39,160 nucleotides of DNA from Candidatus Coprenecus merdigallinarum (GCA_018712545.1 DVGV01000078.1:1-39160); one strand, 5' to 3'. Numbered from the stretch's first letter, positions 1-8,007 are shown. Made by a program: numbers and translations. Notes: a model not told the origin generated them from the sequence alone.

Positions 1-40
1 AAACGGTACTGTGTAATTGCGATGATCCAAGGGTCAGTAA

Positions 41-247
41 TTTTTTCATTATTTCGCCTACAATTTTGAGTACCTTGGCTTGAAGAAGTTGATAACCACG
101 TGCTATAAGAATTGTGATGCAAATCTGTTCAGTTCCAGTGAATGTGAACAGGCTATTTGGCTTGAATATACAGGGGACAAAAACGGAAACCGTATACCGG
201 ATTTGGAAGAAATAGGAATACGTTGTCTGAAAGGAGACGGAGATTTC
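41..247 (+). other. Open-frame fragment, unrecognised
   Basis: The frame is open from the stop at 38-40 and reads through a TTG at 80. The protein-like tract includes NCDANLFSSSECEQAIW, followed by an acidic DKNGNRIPDLEE stretch. It stops looking like protein near 248, exactly where the opposing AlbA_2 pseudogene loses similarity, so it may be the tail or head of another gene joined there by recombination. I recognise no family. The minus strand is also open to the left edge here (it includes MKKLLTLGSS from 49 down), so strand and reality are both uncertain. Confidence 0.25.
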
Positions 248-869
248 CGCAGCGTTGTTAAGAATCCCATTTTCAAGAATATTCAGCTTTTCGAGTATTC
301 CAGGAATCTCATTGCCGGTTGTTTCAGGCAAACGCCCGCTTTCTATGCCCAGGCGCACTGTCTTCCGGATTTCCTCCTCGTCCAGGTCGGAAAGTTTCAA
401 TTCCGGATTAGGGTATGTTTCCCAACCATGCCCTGGTCTCTTCCCGCTTAAGAAGAAGTTCATTGTATTTGCTTTGCGGCATAGTGGACGTTACGCTTTC
501 CACCCGCATGTAGGGACGCCCCTTGTAGGAGAACGGTCGGTTTCGTCTTGAGTCTTCCACGTGCAGTACGATGACTTTCTTTTTGCTGTTGGGAATAGGT
601 ATGTAGGTTATCTGTACAGCGGCAGCCGGTTCCAAGCGGTTTATGGCATCGGCGATGTTTCGTTTTGTCGTGTCCGCCACTTCCTGACCGATGACTTTTT
701 TCTTGTCATTGATGCCGAACAGTACTGTCCCGCCATCCTTATTCAGAAAGGCGCACAGTGTTTCCATCCCTCGTTCCAGCTGACCGGTAGTTTCCTTATA
801 CTCAACCGAATCTGTTTCTGCATCCGAGACAATCAATTTGTTTATGTCATCCAGTGTCTTTATATCCAT
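248..869 (-). pseudogene. AlbA_2-domain (Schlafen/RecG-like) protein, frameshifted and truncated
   Basis: The 153-residue 5' part (869-408) is a typical AlbA_2 putative nucleic-acid-binding domain. It has the early E-x-KE motif (SVEYKET), then LCAFLNKDGGTVLFGIND and a late RPYMRVES tract. The frame then hits a stop at 408. Removing four bases at about 422-425 restores a second frame that reads ETYPNPELKLSDLDEEEIRK, then RLGIES-GRLPE and ILEKLNILENGILNNAA, which is the usual continuation of this family. Similarity ends near 248, well before the usual C-terminal winged-helix region. Full-length relatives are around 400-550 residues. The gene is therefore broken twice: by a 4-base insertion and by a lost 3' half. 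A frameshift from sequencing error cannot explain the truncation. Confidence 0.7.
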
Positions 870-893
870 TTGCCAATTTTGGTTTCAGACATA

Positions 894-901
894 CAAAAAT
901 A
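894..901 (-). promoter_or_regulatory. Bacteroidota -7 promoter element
   Basis: On the minus strand this reads TATTTTTG, matching TAnnTTTG, 25 bases before the ATG of the AlbA_2 pseudogene. No clear TTTG lies at the -33 position. Confidence 0.4.
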
Positions 902-1672
902 CGAAAATATGAGAGACCCAGGTCGCTTTTCAGTAGTTATTTCTGCGTTCACTACCGCTGCGGTATCCTGTTTCACAATTATAGGCGAGTATTCTGTTTC
1001 TCAGCTCTGCCCCGGCTGGTCCGAGTACGTCCAGTACCTGGTGGAGAGCACCGAGTAATTCCGTGCCACATCAGCATCTTCCCTCGTCCCATTGTCTCTT
1101 GCACTTTCCTGCCCGATCCACTCCTTCGGAAGGAGCAGTAGGAAAACGCGTCTGTCTTCACAACGAATTTACTTCGGGGTGCATCCCTGTTTTCAATCGT
1201 CTGAAAATCAGTGGGCTGAAAATTCGGCTGCGCATTTGCCCCGCCCATTTTAGGGCAAATGTGCAGGCTCGTTTATAAGGTGTTGATTATCAGCTTGGAT
1301 TTTTCAGCGCTGCACCACGAAGTCAATTCGTTAACTGAAGGTGCCGCTGCTCCGTCTGCGTCCCTGCCGAGCCGTCAGGAAGGAGTGAGTGTCGCTGGAT
1401 TTTCTGCTGCGTCACCTAGTTGTGGGAAAAACTGGTATCTGGCATTGCGGTATTTGCTGTTGTTCAGCGTTATGCGCCAGCCGTTTCCCGAAATCCGATG
1501 GAGCAACGGTAAGTACTGCAGCGCCTCAAAATTGCAGAACCTTGGTTTACAGGGTGTTATGATTGAAGTGTGTGCTTTTGGGCTGGTTGCAGCAGCTCGA
1601 AAAGCACACCTTGTATTTGTAATTGCTTGATTGTCATTATGTTGTTAAAATGCACCGCTCGCGTACTTACCG
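902..1672. other. Gene-poor region with dyad symmetries
   Basis: No convincing gene is visible. The open frames here lack family features and overlap on both strands. The stretch holds a 14-bp hairpin (1228-1266), a 10-bp hairpin (1570-1609) and the left copy of a 12-bp inverted repeat (1505-1516, partner 1663-1674). A 26-codon minus-strand frame beginning MTIKQLQIQG runs from the ATG near 1640 to a stop near 1560 and spans the 10-bp hairpin. I cannot tell whether it is translated. The region could be a decayed mobile element or a repeated intergenic unit. Confidence 0.5.
1228..1266. repeat. 14-bp inverted repeat (hairpin)
   Basis: Arms 1228-1241 and 1253-1266 pair over 14 positions (one G-U) around an 11-base loop. 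No T-tract follows on either strand, so it does not look like an intrinsic terminator. Confidence 0.6.
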
Positions 1673-1674
1673 TT
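1505..1674. repeat. 12-bp inverted repeat enclosing 146 bases
   Basis: AACGGTAAGTAC at 1505-1516 recurs as its exact reverse complement at 1663-1674. Between them lies a second perfect inverted repeat, GTGTGCTTTT (1570-1579) and AAAAGCACAC (1600-1609). The arrangement resembles a small non-autonomous element or a structured RNA. I see no clear target duplication outside the arms. Confidence 0.5.
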
Positions 1675-1806
1675 ACTCTAGCAGTCTTCTCAGAATTTCC
1701 CGGTCCGAAGAGTTCGCTATGTTGCAGACATACTTCGGGTACTTACTGACTGCGGTTTCTCCGGCATTATAGTGGCAGGAATACTTGTACGCGGCGACGT
1801 GTGGAA
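1673..1806 (-). pseudogene. Possible C-terminal gene remnant, unrecognised
   Basis: In one minus-strand frame the DNA reads AAYKYSCHYNAGETAVSKYP, then KYVCNIANSSDREILRRLLE and a TAA at 1673-1675. The end looks like an amphipathic C-terminal helix. No ATG opens this frame nearby, and upstream it runs into the terminator hairpin at 1812-1840. It is therefore either a decayed fragment or chance. The last codon lies inside the 12-bp inverted repeat. Confidence 0.25.
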
Positions 1807-1840
1807 AACAAAACGGCCTCGGAGTGTTTCCGGGGCCGTT
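1805..1840 (-). terminator. Intrinsic terminator after the DUF362 gene
   Basis: The arms 1812-1822 and 1830-1840 form an 11-bp GC-rich stem (one G-U) with a 7-base loop. On the minus strand the stem is followed by a T-rich tract (TTTTGTTTT). It lies about 115 bases past the stop of the gene at 1955-3103 and ends the antiporter-DUF362 transcript. Confidence 0.8.
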
Positions 1841-1954
1841 CGGCGTTCGCAGTTCGCGGCCATAAGGTAGGCCGGAGTGGGTCAGGCGATCAGGTGGTGA
1901 GGCATTCGTACTTCTGGTAGTGGAGTCCCTGGTCGCAGATGATGCCGGAGGGGC

Positions 1955-3103
1955 TCAGACGGTGATGAGCTCGTACTGGCGGGTACCGATGCCGATGCGC
2001 TCGGCGTGCTCGAGACCGGACTGCCAGTTGGTGTCGGGGTGCAGGATGTGGAACTTGTCGTCGCCGCAGAGGTGCTCGTGGGGATGGGTCTTCTCGAGCT
2101 TGCTGCCGGGGAGGGCGGGGGCGGCCATCACCATGTCGGCGCAGGCCTGGTCGAGGGCCACGGGGTCGAAGGAGGCGGCCATGCCGAGGTCGGGCACGAT
2201 GGCGGCGTCGTTGTGGTTCCAGCAGTCGCATTCGGGGGATACGTTGACTATCAGGTTGACGTAGAAACAGGGACGGCCGGCGATGATGGCCTTGGTGTAC
2301 TCGGCTATCTTGCCGTTGAGGGTCTCGGAAGTATCCCAGTCCTTCAGGACGGCCGACTCGTACTGGCAGAGGGCGACGCACTGGCCGCAGCCTACGCACT
2401 TGTCGTAGTCGATAACGGCGGCTATGTTCTTGCCGGCGTAGTTGACTCCCTCTATCTTCTCGAGGTGGATGGCGTCATGGGCGCAGTGTTTCACGCAGAT
2501 ACCGCAGCAGCGGCAGTTCTCGACCTTGACGACGGGCTTCGACGAGGAGTGCAGCTCGAGCTTGCCGGCCACGCTGGCGCAGCCCATGCCCATGTTCTTG
2601 AGCGCTCCTCCGAATCCGGTCTGCTCGTGTCCCTTGAAGTGCGAGAGGGCGATGAGCACATCTGAGTCTACGATGGCCGTACCTATCTTGGCGGTCTTGC
2701 AGTAGGTGCCGCCCTCGATGGGGAGCTCGCGGCAGTCGGTGCCCTTGACACCGTCGGCGATGATCACGTCGCATCCGGCGCTGAGGCGGTTGAATCCGTT
2801 GCGGGATGCGCTCTCGAGGTGGTCCACGGCGTTGGAGCGCCCGCCGGAATAGAGGGTGTTGCAGTCAGTCAGGTAGGGCTTGCCGCCGAGGGAGCGTACC
2901 AGGTCGGCCATGCCGGCGGCGTAGTTGGGCCTGAGGAAGGCCAGGTTGCCGGGCTCGCCGAAGTGCATTTTTATGGCGACGAACTTGTCCTTGAAGTCGA
3001 TCTTCTCGATGCCGGCGGCCTTGGCCACGGCTTTCATCTTCTCCACCAGCGGAAGCCTGGTGGAGGTGTGCAGGTCTGTGAAGTAAACTTTTGCTTTTTC
3101 CAT
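1955..3103 (-). CDS. DUF362 domain protein with two [4Fe-4S] ferredoxin motifs
   Basis: This 382-residue protein has an N-terminal DUF362 domain (to about residue 190, with the conserved KMHFGEPGN and FKGHEQTGFGGALKN segments). A bacterial ferredoxin domain follows, carrying two CxxCxxCxxxC motifs: Cys197/200/203/207 and Cys236/239/242/246. Each should bind a [4Fe-4S] cluster. No signal peptide or membrane segment is seen, so it is probably cytoplasmic. DUF362 proteins have no settled reaction; an electron-transfer or redox-enzyme role is inferred from the clusters. It begins 18 bases after the antiporter gene and is probably cotranscribed with it, ending at the hairpin at 1812-1840. Long antisense frames over this gene are by-products of its G/C-rich third positions. 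Confidence 0.9.
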   Translation of the reverse strand: MEKAKVYFTDLHTSTRLPLVEKMKAVAKAAGIEKIDFKDKFVAIKMHFGEPGNLAFLRPNYAAGMADLVRSLGGKPYLTDCNTLYSGGRSNAVDHLESASRNGFNRLSAGCDVIIADGVKGTDCRELPIEGGTYCKTAKIGTAIVDSDVLIALSHFKGHEQTGFGGALKNMGMGCASVAGKLELHSSSKPVVKVENCRCCGICVKHCAHDAIHLEKIEGVNYAGKNIAAVIDYDKCVGCGQCVALCQYESAVLKDWDTSETLNGKIAEYTKAIIAGRPCFYVNLIVNVSPECDCWNHNDAAIVPDLGMAASFDPVALDQACADMVMAAPALPGSKLEKTHPHEHLCGDDKFHILHPDTNWQSGLEHAERIGIGTRQYELITV

Positions 3104-3121
3104 AATGTATGTGTCGTTTGT

Positions 3122-4801
3122 CTATTTTCCTGAAGAACCGCCGGTAGAACTGCCGGCTGCAGCGGGCGTCCCGTTCGGCTGGGACTTGCGCCGGAGCTTG
3201 TTGATGACCATCACGTCGTTTTTGTGTATCACGGTGTTGCCGCGGGGAATGATGGCCCTGTTCCCGCGCTTGATGAGCACTATCAGCTCGTTGCTGTCGG
3301 GCGAGTACTGGAAGACCTTCTTGCCTATCCACTCGCTGCCCCTCTCTATGCGGCGCTCGGAGAGCTGCATGAGGTCCTCGTCCTCGAAGTCGCGGGCGCT
3401 CATGATGACCTTGTCTCCCGGCAGTATCTTGGTCTTTCCGCTCGGGATGATGGCTTTTTCATCCCTTATTATCACTGCGATGAGGGTCTCCTGCGGGATA
3501 GGCAGGTCCTTGATGACCTTGCCGCACCAGGAGTCCTTCTCGCCGATGTTCATCTGCACGAAGCTCACGTCCATGTTGTCGGAGTAGTCGGTGAAGGTCT
3601 TGAGGATGTCCTCCTCGCTCGAGGTCATCCTGAGCTTGCGGGCTACCAGAGGGATGAGTGAGCCCTGCAGGGAAATGGACAGCAGGACTATCATCAGCAC
3701 GATGTTGAACAGGTCGTACTCGTTGCCGGTGAGCTGCCTGGAAGCCGGCAGGGCCATGATGGCGAACACTACCGACGCCGCACCTCTTAGTCCAACGAAG
3801 GAGACGAGCAGCTGCTGTCTCCACTTGCTTCGGAACGGGGCCATGATGGCGAACACGGACAGGGGACGGGCAACGAAAGTCATGAACAGGGCAATCAGAA
3901 TGGCCGGTATAGCGATGGCCGGCAGCTGTGAGGGGAAGGCCAGCAGTCCCAACAGGAAAAATATGATGATCTGCATCAGGCTGGTCAGTCCGTCGAAGAA
4001 GGGCACCAGGGTCTTCTTGCCGCGGATGTTGGCGTTGCCGAGGACGATGCCGACGATGTAGGCGCTCAGGTAGCCGTTGCCACCGATGAGGTTGGGAATC
4101 GCATACGAGAAGATGGCCACTGCCAGCACGAAGAGGGTGTCGAAGCCGGATGTCGTGGAGCGGAAGTGCTTCATCAGCCACACTGACGATACTGCTATCA
4201 CGGCGCCGATGGCCGCTCCGTAGACGATCTGGGCAAATACCATGTAGGCTATGCGTCCTCCGGACACCGTCCCCTCGATGACGGCCATCATGATGACGGT
4301 CAGCATGTAGGAGCAGGGGTCGTTGCTACCGCTCTCGATCTCCAGGAGGGAGGCGGTGTTGTATTTGAGGCCGAGCTTGCGGGAGCGCAGGATTGAGAAC
4401 ACGGATGCGGCGTCGGTGGAGCTTAGCACGGCGCCGATGAGGAATCCCAGGGCAGCCGGGAGCTCGAGCACATAGTGGCAGAAAAGACCGGTCAGGCCTG
4501 CTGTCATGGCTACTCCGACAGTAGACAGGATGCCGGCTTTTACCACTACCGGCTTTGCCTCTTTCCATCTGGTTCCGAAACCGCCGTAGAACATGATGAA
4601 GATCAGTGCTACCGTACAGATGCTCTCGGTGAAATCGAAGTTGTCGAAGGAAATCTTCACTATGCCGTCGGATCCGAAGGCCATGCCCAGCAGGATGAAT
4701 GCCAGCAGCATGGGGATGCCTATCTTGTTCGAGACGTTGTTGAGCACTACGCACAGGACAATGACGATGGCGGCCACGAGCAGGAGCAATGTAAGGGTCA
4801 T
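3122..4801 (-). CDS. nhaP2: K+/H+ antiporter, NhaP2/CvrA type (CPA1)
   Basis: A 559-residue inner-membrane cation/proton exchanger. About twelve hydrophobic segments fill residues 1-390. The ion-pathway motifs of CPA antiporters are visible: SSTDAAS near 127-133 and ESGSNDP near 156-162. The cytoplasmic tail carries TrkA_C-like regulatory regions (about 400-540) of the form VIIRDEKAIIPSG and VLIKRGNRAIIPRGN, as in the potassium/proton antiporter subfamily. The extreme C-terminus is a low-complexity Gly/Ser/Ala tail. Family knowledge assigns K+ or Na+ extrusion for pH and osmotic control; the exact ion cannot be read here. It has its own promoter (4849-4881) just past the miaA stop and leads into the DUF362 gene. 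Confidence 0.88.
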   Translation of the reverse strand: MTLTLLLLVAAIVIVLCVVLNNVSNKIGIPMLLAFILLGMAFGSDGIVKISFDNFDFTESICTVALIFIMFYGGFGTRWKEAKPVVVKAGILSTVGVAMTAGLTGLFCHYVLELPAALGFLIGAVLSSTDAASVFSILRSRKLGLKYNTASLLEIESGSNDPCSYMLTVIMMAVIEGTVSGGRIAYMVFAQIVYGAAIGAVIAVSSVWLMKHFRSTTSGFDTLFVLAVAIFSYAIPNLIGGNGYLSAYIVGIVLGNANIRGKKTLVPFFDGLTSLMQIIIFFLLGLLAFPSQLPAIAIPAILIALFMTFVARPLSVFAIMAPFRSKWRQQLLVSFVGLRGAASVVFAIMALPASRQLTGNEYDLFNIVLMIVLLSISLQGSLIPLVARKLRMTSSEEDILKTFTDYSDNMDVSFVQMNIGEKDSWCGKVIKDLPIPQETLIAVIIRDEKAIIPSGKTKILPGDKVIMSARDFEDEDLMQLSERRIERGSEWIGKKVFQYSPDSNELIVLIKRGNRAIIPRGNTVIHKNDVMVINKLRRKSQPNGTPAAAGSSTGGSSGK

Positions 4802-4848
4802 AAGCGGGGATGTTGACGGTTGTAATGGAAAAATTCGATGCAGTCCTG

Positions 4849-4881
4849 CAAAGGTACGAAAAAAAGCAAAGCGTATGCAAA
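4849..4881 (-). promoter_or_regulatory. Bacteroidota promoter for the antiporter operon
   Basis: On the minus strand TTTG (4881-4878) is followed after 21 bases by TACCTTTG (4856-4849), a full match to the TTTG-N19-21-TAnnTTTG consensus. Transcription would start near 4844, about 43 bases before the antiporter ATG. The -33 element lies only 11 bases after the miaA stop codon. Confidence 0.75.
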
Positions 4882-4891
4882 AAGTCCGGAA

Positions 4892-5746
4892 CTAAAGGGC
4901 TATTTTGTCCTGAACCGGCGCGAACCACGTGATCTGCCGCTTGGCGTACCTCCGGGTGTTGCGCTGCACCAGGGCCAGGGCCTCGTCCAGGGAGATGCTC
5001 CCGTCCAGGTAGTCGAATACCTCCCGGTATCCCACGGTGCGCAGGGCCGGCATGCGGCGGTACTGCGCCAGTCCCCGCACCTCGTCCACCAGCCCGGCCT
5101 CGAACATGGCTTCGGCACGGCGGTCGATTCGGCGGTAGAGCTCTTCGCGGGGAAGGGTGAGGCAGAGCCTCTGAATCTCGAACGGTCTGACCTTGCGGGG
5201 GTTGGACTTATATGAGGAAAATTTGCGTCCGGTCGATAGGGTGACCTCCAGAGCCCGGACTACCCTCTGCCGGTTGGACAGGTCGATGACGGCCCAGCTC
5301 TCCGGGTCTACCTGCCGCAGCTCTTCTGCAAGCACTCCGACACCTTCTTTCAATGCCCTGTCTGTCAAGATTTTCCGAAGTTCCTGATCGGCAGGGGGAA
5401 AGTCGTCCAGCCCGTAGCACAGGGCATCTGCGTAAAGTCCCGAGCCTCCGACCATCACCAGTACGTCGTGCTCCTTGAAGAGCCGGGTCAGCAGTTCCAT
5501 GGCCTCTACCTCATAGAGACCGGCGGAGTAGTAGTCCGATACGGAATGACTGAAGATGAAGTAGTGCCGCACCTGCCGCAGCTGCTCCTCCGAGGGAGGG
5601 GCCGTGCCGATACGCATCTCCTTGAATATCTGGCGGGAGTCGCAGGATATCACGGGGGACGAGTACTTCAGGGCCAGCTGTATGGCGTAGTCGGTCTTGC
5701 CCACTGCCGTCGGCCCCAGTACCTGAATCAGCTTCTTTCCGCTCAT
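4892..5746 (-). CDS. miaA: tRNA dimethylallyltransferase MiaA
   Basis: MiaA transfers a dimethylallyl group to N6 of A37 in tRNAs that read UNN codons. The 284-residue frame starts at the ATG at 5746 (MSGKKLIQVL). The longer open frame to 5833 lies inside the upstream gene and looks like shadow sequence. Visible features are the P-loop GPTAVGKT (residues 11-18), SCDSRQIFKEMRIGTAPP (substrate Asp and Arg) and the VGGSGLYADAL motif. The C-terminal half carries NRQRVVRALEV and the AKRQITWF end motif. Length is near the family norm. It begins 7 bases after the pRiA4b-like gene, so it is the last gene of that unit. Confidence 0.96.
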   Translation of the reverse strand: MSGKKLIQVLGPTAVGKTDYAIQLALKYSSPVISCDSRQIFKEMRIGTAPPSEEQLRQVRHYFIFSHSVSDYYSAGLYEVEAMELLTRLFKEHDVLVMVGGSGLYADALCYGLDDFPPADQELRKILTDRALKEGVGVLAEELRQVDPESWAVIDLSNRQRVVRALEVTLSTGRKFSSYKSNPRKVRPFEIQRLCLTLPREELYRRIDRRAEAMFEAGLVDEVRGLAQYRRMPALRTVGYREVFDYLDGSISLDEALALVQRNTRRYAKRQITWFAPVQDKIAL

Positions 5747-5753
5747 GAGGGGG

Positions 5754-6260
5754 TTATACGTTCTCCTCGCCCTCAGGCAGCTCGTCGTCCTCGAAGGAGT
5801 CCTCCTCGTCTGGAGCGGCGGACTGTGAGGCATGACGGTCAGAGAATTCCTCGTAATCCTCGTACACGGCTGAGAACTGGTCGGGGTTGCGGCCTTTCTC
5901 GGCTACAAGCACGGGGTAGGACAGGCGGCGGTTGTACTCCTGCTCTCCTCCGAGACGCAGTTCGATGCAGAGGTTGAGATTCAGATTGTAGACGTAACGG
6001 AGGACAGTTTCCTCGTGTGAGACGGTGTTGTCTATGGTTATGCGGTCCATGGAGCCGTCTCCGAAGTCGAACAGCCCTATCCTTCTGGAGAGCTTGCCGG
6101 TAGCTGAGAGAGTCTCGAATACCGTCATCTGGTCAGGCGAGAAGCCCAGCTCCCGATCCATGTATTCGCGGAGCTTGTACAGGCTCATGCCGGAGTCTAC
6201 ATCGTATTCCCGCATGAATATCTTATTGCCTGGGATAGTTGCTTTGTATCTGAGTATCAT
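5754..6260 (-). CDS. pRiA4b ORF-3-like (IS1096 passenger TnpR family) protein
   Basis: A 168-residue protein. Residues 1-130 show the pRiA4b ORF-3-like fold signature: a YKATIPGNKIFMREYDV start, then GMSLYKLREYMDRELGF, later FETLSATGKLSRR-IGLFDFGDGSM. The last 40 residues are highly acidic and probably disordered. The family is named after plasmid and insertion-sequence passenger genes, but here it sits between an acyl-CoA reductase gene (10-base gap) and miaA (7-base gap) with no transposase nearby, so it looks like a stable chromosomal gene. Its molecular function is unknown. The 'resolvase' label is historical and should not be taken as a function. Confidence 0.8.
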   Translation of the reverse strand: MILRYKATIPGNKIFMREYDVDSGMSLYKLREYMDRELGFSPDQMTVFETLSATGKLSRRIGLFDFGDGSMDRITIDNTVSHEETVLRYVYNLNLNLCIELRLGGEQEYNRRLSYPVLVAEKGRNPDQFSAVYEDYEEFSDRHASQSAAPDEEDSFEDDELPEGEENV

Positions 6261-6270
6261 GGTATTGAAG

Positions 6271-7308
6271 TTAAAGTCGTGTCAGCATGCCCAGAGCGTC
6301 CGCTCCGTCCGGCCAGTCATCCGGCGACGGGCTCTGAGCAAAACCAAAGTTACGGATAATTTTTTGAATTCTGTTCACATTGGCTCCTATAAATTTTTCC
6401 AATTCATTTTCCGAACGGTATTCCACATACCAGATTTCGCCTACGCGCAGGTTCTCCCCCCATGGCCGGCAGAGGCTGATGTCCTCCTGTGCCCCGGCAA
6501 TCAGCTTCCTCAGGTTCCGGTAGATGAGAGTTCCGCTGTCCAGGAACTTTTCCCCCGAGAGAGTCAGTACTGCCCTGTTCTTGCGGTGATTGTCCTGTCC
6601 GAGCCGTCCCCAGTGTTCCTTGGCGAAGGCTTCGGCGGCCGCCATTGTCCTGGATAAATCATAGTCGTGCGGCACCAGCAGACAGGTCACGCTGCGGCAG
6701 CCCAGACCATAGTACAGCAGCATGTCCCTGGCGAGGGCGCGGAGTTCGGCATTGTCCTCGTCCCCGGTGAGGACAGCGGCGCTGAACCTTCCGGCGCGGA
6801 TGATTTTCGGGATGCCGTCAAATCTCTTCCGGAAAAACTCCGCCGCCCCGTCCCCGCCCATAGTCAGCAGCGCGTCCGTCCTCCAGCCGTCGGTCGAGGA
6901 GCAGAAGCGTACACCCGTCCCGGGAGGAAACAGGACCGGCAGCAGGTGCCGGTCTTTGGACGAGAGCTTGACCACAGGCAGCCATCCTGCCGCCAGGACG
7001 GTGAGAATGTCGTGAAAACCCACCGCGGGGATGTTCCCTGCCGCCACTACTCCGCAGACCTTCCCTTCCGCATCGGGACCGGGAGCCGGATACCTCTGTG
7101 TCCATTCCCTCAGCACTTCCTCTCTCAGCATCCCCTCCGCCAGGGCGCCCAGGGCCTGCCGCTGCATCCACGGCGTGAAGAATGCATTGTCCCTTGCGGA
7201 CAGTTCCACGGCTCTGTCCAGTTCCGGCCATGCGTTCCTGCCGGAGATCCATTCCCTGAGCCGGTCTCCGAGTGCGGTATACCTTATAATAAATTCATTC
7301 CTTTCCAT
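6271..7308 (-). CDS. Acyl-CoA reductase, LuxC-like
   Basis: I place the start at the ATG at 7308 (MERNEFIIRY), giving 345 residues; the frame is open a little further to a TTG. The protein resembles the LuxC/aldehyde-dehydrogenase-like acyl-CoA reductases common in Bacteroidota. It has GVVAAGNIPAVGFHDIL and PVVKLSSKD segments, and a candidate catalytic cysteine in YYGLGCRSVTCLLVP near residue 204. Such enzymes reduce fatty acyl thioesters to aldehydes with NADPH. The substrate in this organism is unknown and no luciferase or aldehyde-using partner is adjacent. It is first in a unit with the pRiA4b-like gene and miaA. Confidence 0.8.
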   Translation of the reverse strand: MERNEFIIRYTALGDRLREWISGRNAWPELDRAVELSARDNAFFTPWMQRQALGALAEGMLREEVLREWTQRYPAPGPDAEGKVCGVVAAGNIPAVGFHDILTVLAAGWLPVVKLSSKDRHLLPVLFPPGTGVRFCSSTDGWRTDALLTMGGDGAAEFFRKRFDGIPKIIRAGRFSAAVLTGDEDNAELRALARDMLLYYGLGCRSVTCLLVPHDYDLSRTMAAAEAFAKEHWGRLGQDNHRKNRAVLTLSGEKFLDSGTLIYRNLRKLIAGAQEDISLCRPWGENLRVGEIWYVEYRSENELEKFIGANVNRIQKIIRNFGFAQSPSPDDWPDGADALGMLTRL

Positions 7309-7326
7309 TTTTCCGAAATAGGGGCC

Positions 7327-7334
7327 CAAAGTTA
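7327..7334 (-). promoter_or_regulatory. -7 element for the acyl-CoA reductase operon
   Basis: The minus strand reads TAACTTTG (TAnnTTTG). The only upstream TTTG is 24 bases away (7359-7362), slightly wider than usual. The start site would be near 7322, about 14 bases before the ATG. The divergent IMPACT gene must use the same 63-base spacer; TAACTTAG at 7345-7352 on the plus strand is a one-mismatch candidate. Confidence 0.5.
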
Positions 7335-7371
7335 AAAAAAATTGCTAACTTAGTGGCTCAAACGGCCAGTC

Positions 7372-7986
7372 ATGGATTTACAAGGGAGAAACGATACTTT
7401 CAGAAGCATTTCCGGTCCCGCTGAGGGACTTTACAAGGAAAAGGGAAGTAAGTTTCTCGCTTTTGCATATCCTGTCCTCTCTGAGGCGGAGGTCAAGGCC
7501 GCACTGGAGAAAATCAGAAAGGAGTATTACGACGCGCGGCATCACTGCTATGCCTACAGACTTGGGCTGGAGGGTGATGTGTGGAGGTACAACGATGACG
7601 GGGAACCGTCCTCCACGGCGGGCCGGCCGATATACGGGCAGATTCTCTCGCGGGAACTGAGCGACGTGCTGATAGTGGTGGTGCGGTATTTCGGCGGTAC
7701 CAAGCTCGGGGTGCCGGGACTGATACGGGCTTACAAGACAGCGGCGTCGGATGCGCTGGATCATGCTGATGTGGTGGAGAAGGTGGCTTCGGAGGGGTTT
7801 GCGGTGACGTTCGACTATACGGCGATGGACAGGGTGATGCGGGTGCTGAAGGATATGGGTATAGCTCCGTCCGGATACACCGCCGAGGACGTGTGCAGAA
7901 TGGAGATGAGGGTCAGGCTCAGCGATGTGGAGCGGTTCAGGCAGAGGATGGAGGATGCCGAGGCCAGGGTGGAGAAGGTGCTTTAA
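7372..7986 (+). CDS. IMPACT family protein (YigZ-like)
   Basis: A 204-residue protein with the UPF0029/IMPACT N-terminal domain (about residues 15-125) and a C-terminal DUF1949 ferredoxin-like domain (about 135-200). The signature segments ARHHCYAYRLG, DDGEPSSTAGRPI and VVVRYFGGTKLGVPGLIRAY are intact. Eukaryotic relatives regulate the eIF2-alpha kinase Gcn2. The bacterial role is unsettled, with RNA- or ribosome-related action proposed. It is 21 bases upstream of pyrB and probably cotranscribed. Confidence 0.92.
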   Translation: MDLQGRNDTFRSISGPAEGLYKEKGSKFLAFAYPVLSEAEVKAALEKIRKEYYDARHHCYAYRLGLEGDVWRYNDDGEPSSTAGRPIYGQILSRELSDVLIVVVRYFGGTKLGVPGLIRAYKTAASDALDHADVVEKVASEGFAVTFDYTAMDRVMRVLKDMGIAPSGYTAEDVCRMEMRVRLSDVERFRQRMEDAEARVEKVL

Positions 7987-8007
7987 GGACAATATTTAAC
8001 AACAGAT

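Noticed and set aside
979-1630. Small open frames on both strands of the gene-poor region as real genes
   Set aside because: They overlap each other, lack recognisable domains, and cross the 1228-1266 hairpin; reported only as region content.
2006-2665. Long plus-strand frame over the DUF362 gene
   Set aside because: Gly/Val/Leu-rich antisense of a GC-biased gene; the DUF362 reading has intact ferredoxin motifs.
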